This document shows positions 6,192 to 8,773 of a stretch of DNA of 8,773 bases, piece by piece; position 1 is the first letter of the stretch; each line of letters starts with the position of its first letter. Source of the DNA: an uncultured Bacillota bacterium (GTDB lineage Bacteria; Bacillota_I; Bacilli_A; Erysipelotrichales; Erysipelotrichaceae). A program made the position numbers and the translations under genes. The stretch spans positions 1 through 8,773 of the forward strand of contig CAMOMM010000024.1 in assembly GCA_946619805.1 (NCBI GenBank), given 5' to 3'. The notes beneath the pieces were generated by a model that was not told the DNA's origin, ran no database searches, and was given only the letters and a program-made list of their open reading frames with translations.

Positions 6192-7358
6192 ATGAAGATA
6201 ACCAGGCAGATCCTATTGTTTTTCATATACTATTTCATGCAGTTTTTTGCGCAGGCTTTTTCCTATGCCCTGCTGATAACGTTTCTGGCTAATCTGGGTT
6301 ATACTGCAACCCAGAGAAGTCTGTTCTTCGTTGTTGACGCAATTCTGGGAATGGTCCTGCAGATCATCCTGGGATATCTTTGCGACAAACACCAGAAAAT
6401 CAAGCCGTATCTGTATGTATGCATAGTGTTCTACATGATCGGCACTTTCTTCCTCTACAGGACGACGCAGATGAATTTCATGCTTCACATGCTGCTGGTA
6501 CCGATCGTCGGAACCATGCTTAAACTGGTCATGTCACTTTCCGACTCTCTGACCATTGAAACCAGTGAGGAAGTGAAGAACAACTACGGTGTCATACGTC
6601 TGTTTGGATCGATCGGCTGGGCGATCGGGTCACCGATCACCGCCTGGGTCGTGGAAAAGTTCGGTTACAGTTTCATAGGACCGGCATTTGTTGTTTCCAT
6701 GGGGATCGGCTGGCTTACCATTGCCGGAATAAAGGATGTCAATAAGGTCCATACCAGCGAACCGCTGAATTTCAGCGATGTCAGACGGCTGCTGAAAAAC
6801 AAAGCATATGTGATCGTTGTGTTTATTCTGTTTCTGTTTTTCATTGTAGACATGGTTCAGAGTTACAGCGTGGTAGACAAGGTCTGGTATCTTGGCGGAA
6901 GCGAAAGGGATATCGGTAACTACTGGCTGCTGGCAGCCATGATGGAGCTTCCGGTTTTCTTCTTCGGCGGGAAACTGATACATAGATTCGGGGCGGCTAA
7001 ACTGATGATCGCATCAGGCTTCTTCTATGCCGTCAGATATGCCATCTTCGGACTGGCAACCAGTGTTACCCACGTTTTCATCGGCGGAGCTCTGCAGGGG
7101 GTAACATATCCGCTGCTGATGATTGCCAGCAAGATCATGGTTGACGAGCAGAGCCCGGATAACATGAAGACCAGCGGACAGCAGGTAGCACGGTCCATCT
7201 ATAACTGCGGTGGTGCACTGATAACACCGGTCATGGTTGGGTTACTGGAAGACGGATTGGGCATTAACCCGTCACTGTATGCCATTGCCGTTCTGGCAAT
7301 GATCCCTACGATTCTGCTGGTGTTTATAAACAGATCAGGGAAAAGTACATCAAGATAA
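6192..7358 (+). CDS. MFS transporter, LacY/nucleoside-symporter-like
   Basis: The 388-residue protein has about 12 hydrophobic helices and belongs to the major facilitator superfamily. The loop after helix 2 has GYLCDKHQKIKP (residues 61-72), a form of the MFS motif A. Residues 136-146 read RLFGSIGWAIG, which matches the R-x-F-G-x-x-G-W-A signature around the sugar/proton-coupling arginine of LacY and its relatives. An acidic stretch (TIETSEE) comes just before it. This suggests a proton-coupled importer of an oligosaccharide, nucleoside or similar solute, but the substrate is unknown. The first helix starts at about residue 6, which fits the ATG at 6192. The ribosome binding site is poor: only a weak AGAATAGAG precedes the start, and CATAAT (6172-6177) is a possible -10. 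The leader may be very short. The gene is transcribed alone, divergent from murA. Confidence 0.85.
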   Translation: MKITRQILLFFIYYFMQFFAQAFSYALLITFLANLGYTATQRSLFFVVDAILGMVLQIILGYLCDKHQKIKPYLYVCIVFYMIGTFFLYRTTQMNFMLHMLLVPIVGTMLKLVMSLSDSLTIETSEEVKNNYGVIRLFGSIGWAIGSPITAWVVEKFGYSFIGPAFVVSMGIGWLTIAGIKDVNKVHTSEPLNFSDVRRLLKNKAYVIVVFILFLFFIVDMVQSYSVVDKVWYLGGSERDIGNYWLLAAMMELPVFFFGGKLIHRFGAAKLMIASGFFYAVRYAIFGLATSVTHVFIGGALQGVTYPLLMIASKIMVDEQSPDNMKTSGQQVARSIYNCGGALITPVMVGLLEDGLGINPSLYAIAVLAMIPTILLVFINRSGKSTSR

Positions 7359-7371
7359 TAAACCAAAAAAC

Positions 7372-7392
7372 AAGGCAACCAATGGTTGCCTT
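7372..7392. terminator. Bidirectional terminator between the MFS gene and the XRE operon
   Basis: A perfect 9-bp stem AAGGCAACC (7372-7380) and GGTTGCCTT (7384-7392) closes on an AAT loop. On the minus strand it is followed by GTTTTTTGG, a good T-tract for the small membrane protein operon. On the plus strand the tail is only TTAATG, so termination of the MFS transcript there may be weaker. Confidence 0.83.
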
Positions 7393-7410
7393 TAATGTGA
7401 AATAGTTGTT

Positions 7411-7569
7411 TTACAGCAGGTTTTTCATTTTGATAATGCCGATGATCAGCATTAATATTGCCACCAGATATAAAGCTATGGCTGTTCTGTCTGATAAAGG
7501 TCTGATGAATCTGTTTGTGATCAGTGTTGATACCAGAATGAGCATTCCGATGATATGAAAGATGTTCAT
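7411..7569 (-). CDS. Small two-helix membrane protein, 52 residues
   Basis: This short gene lies directly after the membrane-linked XRE regulator. The regulator's TAA and this ATG are separated by a single base. AAAGGA, 8 bases upstream and inside the regulator's last codons, is a good ribosome binding site. The protein starts MNIFHIIGMLILVSTLITNR and has two hydrophobic segments (about residues 3-18 and 29-47). A basic loop between them (NRFIRPLSDR) is followed at the end by KMKNLL. No known domain is visible. Position suggests that it works with, or is controlled by, the preceding regulator, perhaps as a membrane partner. It is followed by the terminator at 7372-7392, making it the last gene of the operon. 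Confidence 0.75.
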   Translation of the reverse strand: MNIFHIIGMLILVSTLITNRFIRPLSDRTAIALYLVAILMLIIGIIKMKNLL

Positions 7570-7570
7570 G

Positions 7571-8083
7571 TTACTGATCCTTTCTTCCCAGCAGCCTCAT
7601 CTTGAAAGCGTGCATCTTTTCCATTGTACCAGTAGTATACATCAGTCCAAACAGCAGTACCGTAAAGGTAAAGCCAAGTGTGCAGCCCTTTATAAAATCG
7701 GCCCGGAAATTATCCTTAATGTCCATTAAAAACAGAGCATTATTGACTATCAGTGCCACGATACCGATTATGAAGTATACCTGTGTGACTTTCAGACTGC
7801 GTCTTTTTTCCTCGTTGCTGTATTCAGCAACCTTTAATACTGTTTCCTTTAATTCCTTATCCATCTTTTCTTCTGTCCTTTCTCCATCAAGTAATTCACG
7901 GAGATCGACATCATAGAAATCAGACATTTCGATAAGTATGTCCAGATCAGGCATGTTGCTGCCGGTTTCCCAGCGTGATACCGTACGGCGGGCAACATTG
8001 AAATGTTCAGCCAGCTGTTCCTGAGTCATTCCTTTTTCCCTGCGTAATTCCCGTAAATTCTTTCCGATTGAGATCATATCCAT
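7571..8083 (-). CDS. XRE-family regulator with two C-terminal membrane segments
   Basis: The 170-residue protein has an N-terminal Cro/C1-type helix-turn-helix (residues 6-65) with the family pattern MTQEQLAEHFNVARRTVSRW followed by ETGSNMPDL. A charged linker (about 66-97) follows, then two hydrophobic segments (about 101-120 and 130-151) and a short basic tail ending GRKDQ. This form fits membrane-anchored DNA-binding regulators that sense something in or near the membrane. The signal here is unknown. The ATG at 8083 was chosen because AAAGGAGG (8094-8101) lies 10 bases upstream; the in-frame ATG at 8077 is also possible. A 112-base gap holding an inverted repeat separates it from the preceding XRE gene, and the 52-residue membrane protein follows after one base. 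Confidence 0.9.
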   Translation of the reverse strand: MDMISIGKNLRELRREKGMTQEQLAEHFNVARRTVSRWETGSNMPDLDILIEMSDFYDVDLRELLDGERTEEKMDKELKETVLKVAEYSNEEKRRSLKVTQVYFIIGIVALIVNNALFLMDIKDNFRADFIKGCTLGFTFTVLLFGLMYTTGTMEKMHAFKMRLLGRKDQ

Positions 8084-8173
8084 GGTATGTCAACCTCCTT
8101 TACACCCTCAGCATACTGCCGGGGACTGATTAAGAACAGGACACAGAATGAGCATTGGCCTGTTTTACACTAA

Positions 8174-8192
8174 TGAGACAGTACATGTCTCA
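8174..8192. promoter_or_regulatory. 19-bp inverted repeat, candidate operator of the XRE genes
   Basis: TGAGACA (8174-8180) and TGTCTCA (8186-8192) are perfect 7-bp inverted arms around the spacer GTACA. The repeat sits between the two regulators, just downstream of a minus-strand TATAAT (8195-8200) that overlaps the stop of the upstream XRE gene. No convincing -35 accompanies that box. Dimeric XRE repressors often bind such dyads and repress their own genes. That role here is inferred. Confidence 0.5.
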
Positions 8193-8195
8193 CAA

Positions 8196-8771
8196 TTATA
8201 TTAACTGATAAGGGGCTTTCTTAAATATATTGTTGCCTATGATGAACTTCTTAGGATCAACTCTGCTGGCGAGTTCACTGGAAGTTATGAAGTCCTTTGA
8301 TACCCTTACCAGTATCTGCCTGCCGTTTTTCTCAACCAAATAGTAACCATCCGTATTGTTTGCATAGTCAGCCAGCTGGCTTGCGCCCCAGGATGTAATT
8401 AAGTCAAGCAGATATTCCCTGCCACTGAGTTTCTTTGAACGGATCAGCGGATAAATTGCGTCAGCATCCCTGTATTTCCAATAGGCAGCTGCGTCTTTTT
8501 TATCTCTGCACTTACCGGTCTTTTCAAAAGATTCCAGTTCAATAGGTTCTCTGGTTTCGTTGAAAGTAATCTTTTCATCCTCATCAAGAAGATAGTCAAT
8601 GCTGGTATTGAGAAGGGAAGCCATTGCCTTCAGATTATTAACATCAGGCATGCCGCTGTCCGTTTCCCACTTCGCGATGGCTGATCTTGATACACTAAGC
8701 TTTTCAGCCAGCTGTTCCTGTGATAAACCGGCTTCCTTTCTGGCGTTTTTCAGTTTTTCTCCAAATGTCAT
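8196..8771 (-). CDS. XRE-family transcriptional regulator with an uncharacterised C-terminal domain
   Basis: The 191-residue protein starts with a Cro/C1-type helix-turn-helix (residues 1-62). Its recognition region has the pattern LSQEQLAEKLSVSRSAIAKW, then ETDSGMPDV. The rest, about residues 75-191, is a soluble mixed alpha/beta domain that I do not recognise. It contains a helical part (AAYWKYRDADAIYPLI, then SGREYLLDLITSWGASQLAD) and a strand-rich part (GYYLVEKNGRQILVRVS) ending in FIIGNNIFKKAPYQLI. The C-terminal domain may bind a ligand or protein. The ATG at 8771 is two bases from the window edge, so its ribosome binding site and promoter are outside, and a start farther upstream cannot be excluded. 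The next gene on the strand is the second XRE regulator, 112 bases away. Confidence 0.85.
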   Translation of the reverse strand: MTFGEKLKNARKEAGLSQEQLAEKLSVSRSAIAKWETDSGMPDVNNLKAMASLLNTSIDYLLDEDEKITFNETREPIELESFEKTGKCRDKKDAAAYWKYRDADAIYPLIRSKKLSGREYLLDLITSWGASQLADYANNTDGYYLVEKNGRQILVRVSKDFITSSELASRVDPKKFIIGNNIFKKAPYQLI

Positions 8772-8773
8772 GA

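Noticed and set aside
8134..8166. AACAGG...CCTGTT pairing in the gap between the XRE genes, as a possible terminator
   Set aside because: The stem is only about 6 bp with a loop of about 20 bases and has no proper T-tract, so it is not convincing.
8148..8204. An 18-codon plus-strand frame with AGGA 6 bases upstream, spanning the inverted repeat
   Set aside because: It has no clear promoter, overlaps the end of the XRE gene, and its length is easily reached by chance. It could be a leader peptide, but nothing else supports this.

Overview
The window looks like a chromosomal segment of a low-to-mid GC Firmicute (Bacillota). Three things suggest this: a glgC-glgD-glgA style glycogen operon with the firmicute-type regulatory subunit GlgD, a four-cysteine L31 gene near a murA gene (close to the Bacillus murAB-rho-rpmE order), and purine-rich AAGGAG-type ribosome binding sites. 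An Erysipelotrichia-like gut organism is my best guess. That guess rests on general resemblance and no search was run. I see no rRNA, tRNA, CRISPR array, insertion sequence, integrase or phage gene.

Layout. (1) 3-2597, plus strand: the last codons of a probable glgC, then glgD and glgA, ended by a strong bidirectional hairpin at 2612-2649. (2) 2655-3995, minus strand: a MATE-family transporter with its own sigma-A-like promoter. (3) 4104-6113, minus strand: murA, a 147-codon gene of unknown function that overlaps it by 4 bases, and rpmE (L31). rpmE has an extra promoter and a hairpin leader of its own, and the unit ends at a small palindromic terminator. (4) 6192-7358, plus strand: a LacY-like MFS transporter divergent from murA. 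(5) 7411-8771, minus strand: an XRE-type regulator, a second XRE regulator with two membrane segments, and a previously unlisted 52-codon two-helix membrane protein starting one base after it. A 19-bp inverted repeat lies between the two regulators. Regions 4 and 5 converge on a second bidirectional terminator at 7372-7392.

How the genes work together. GlgC and GlgD would form the ADP-glucose pyrophosphorylase and GlgA would use ADP-glucose to extend glycogen. MurA commits UDP-GlcNAc to peptidoglycan synthesis. L31 is a ribosomal protein whose leader may be autoregulatory. The XRE, membrane-XRE and small membrane protein cluster looks like a self-contained regulatory module of unknown signal. 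Most of the window is ordinary core genome. The parts worth a second look are the regulatory module with its operator-like repeat, the unknown gene between murA and rpmE, and the rpmE leader. I found no clear sign of a wholly new defence or mobile system.
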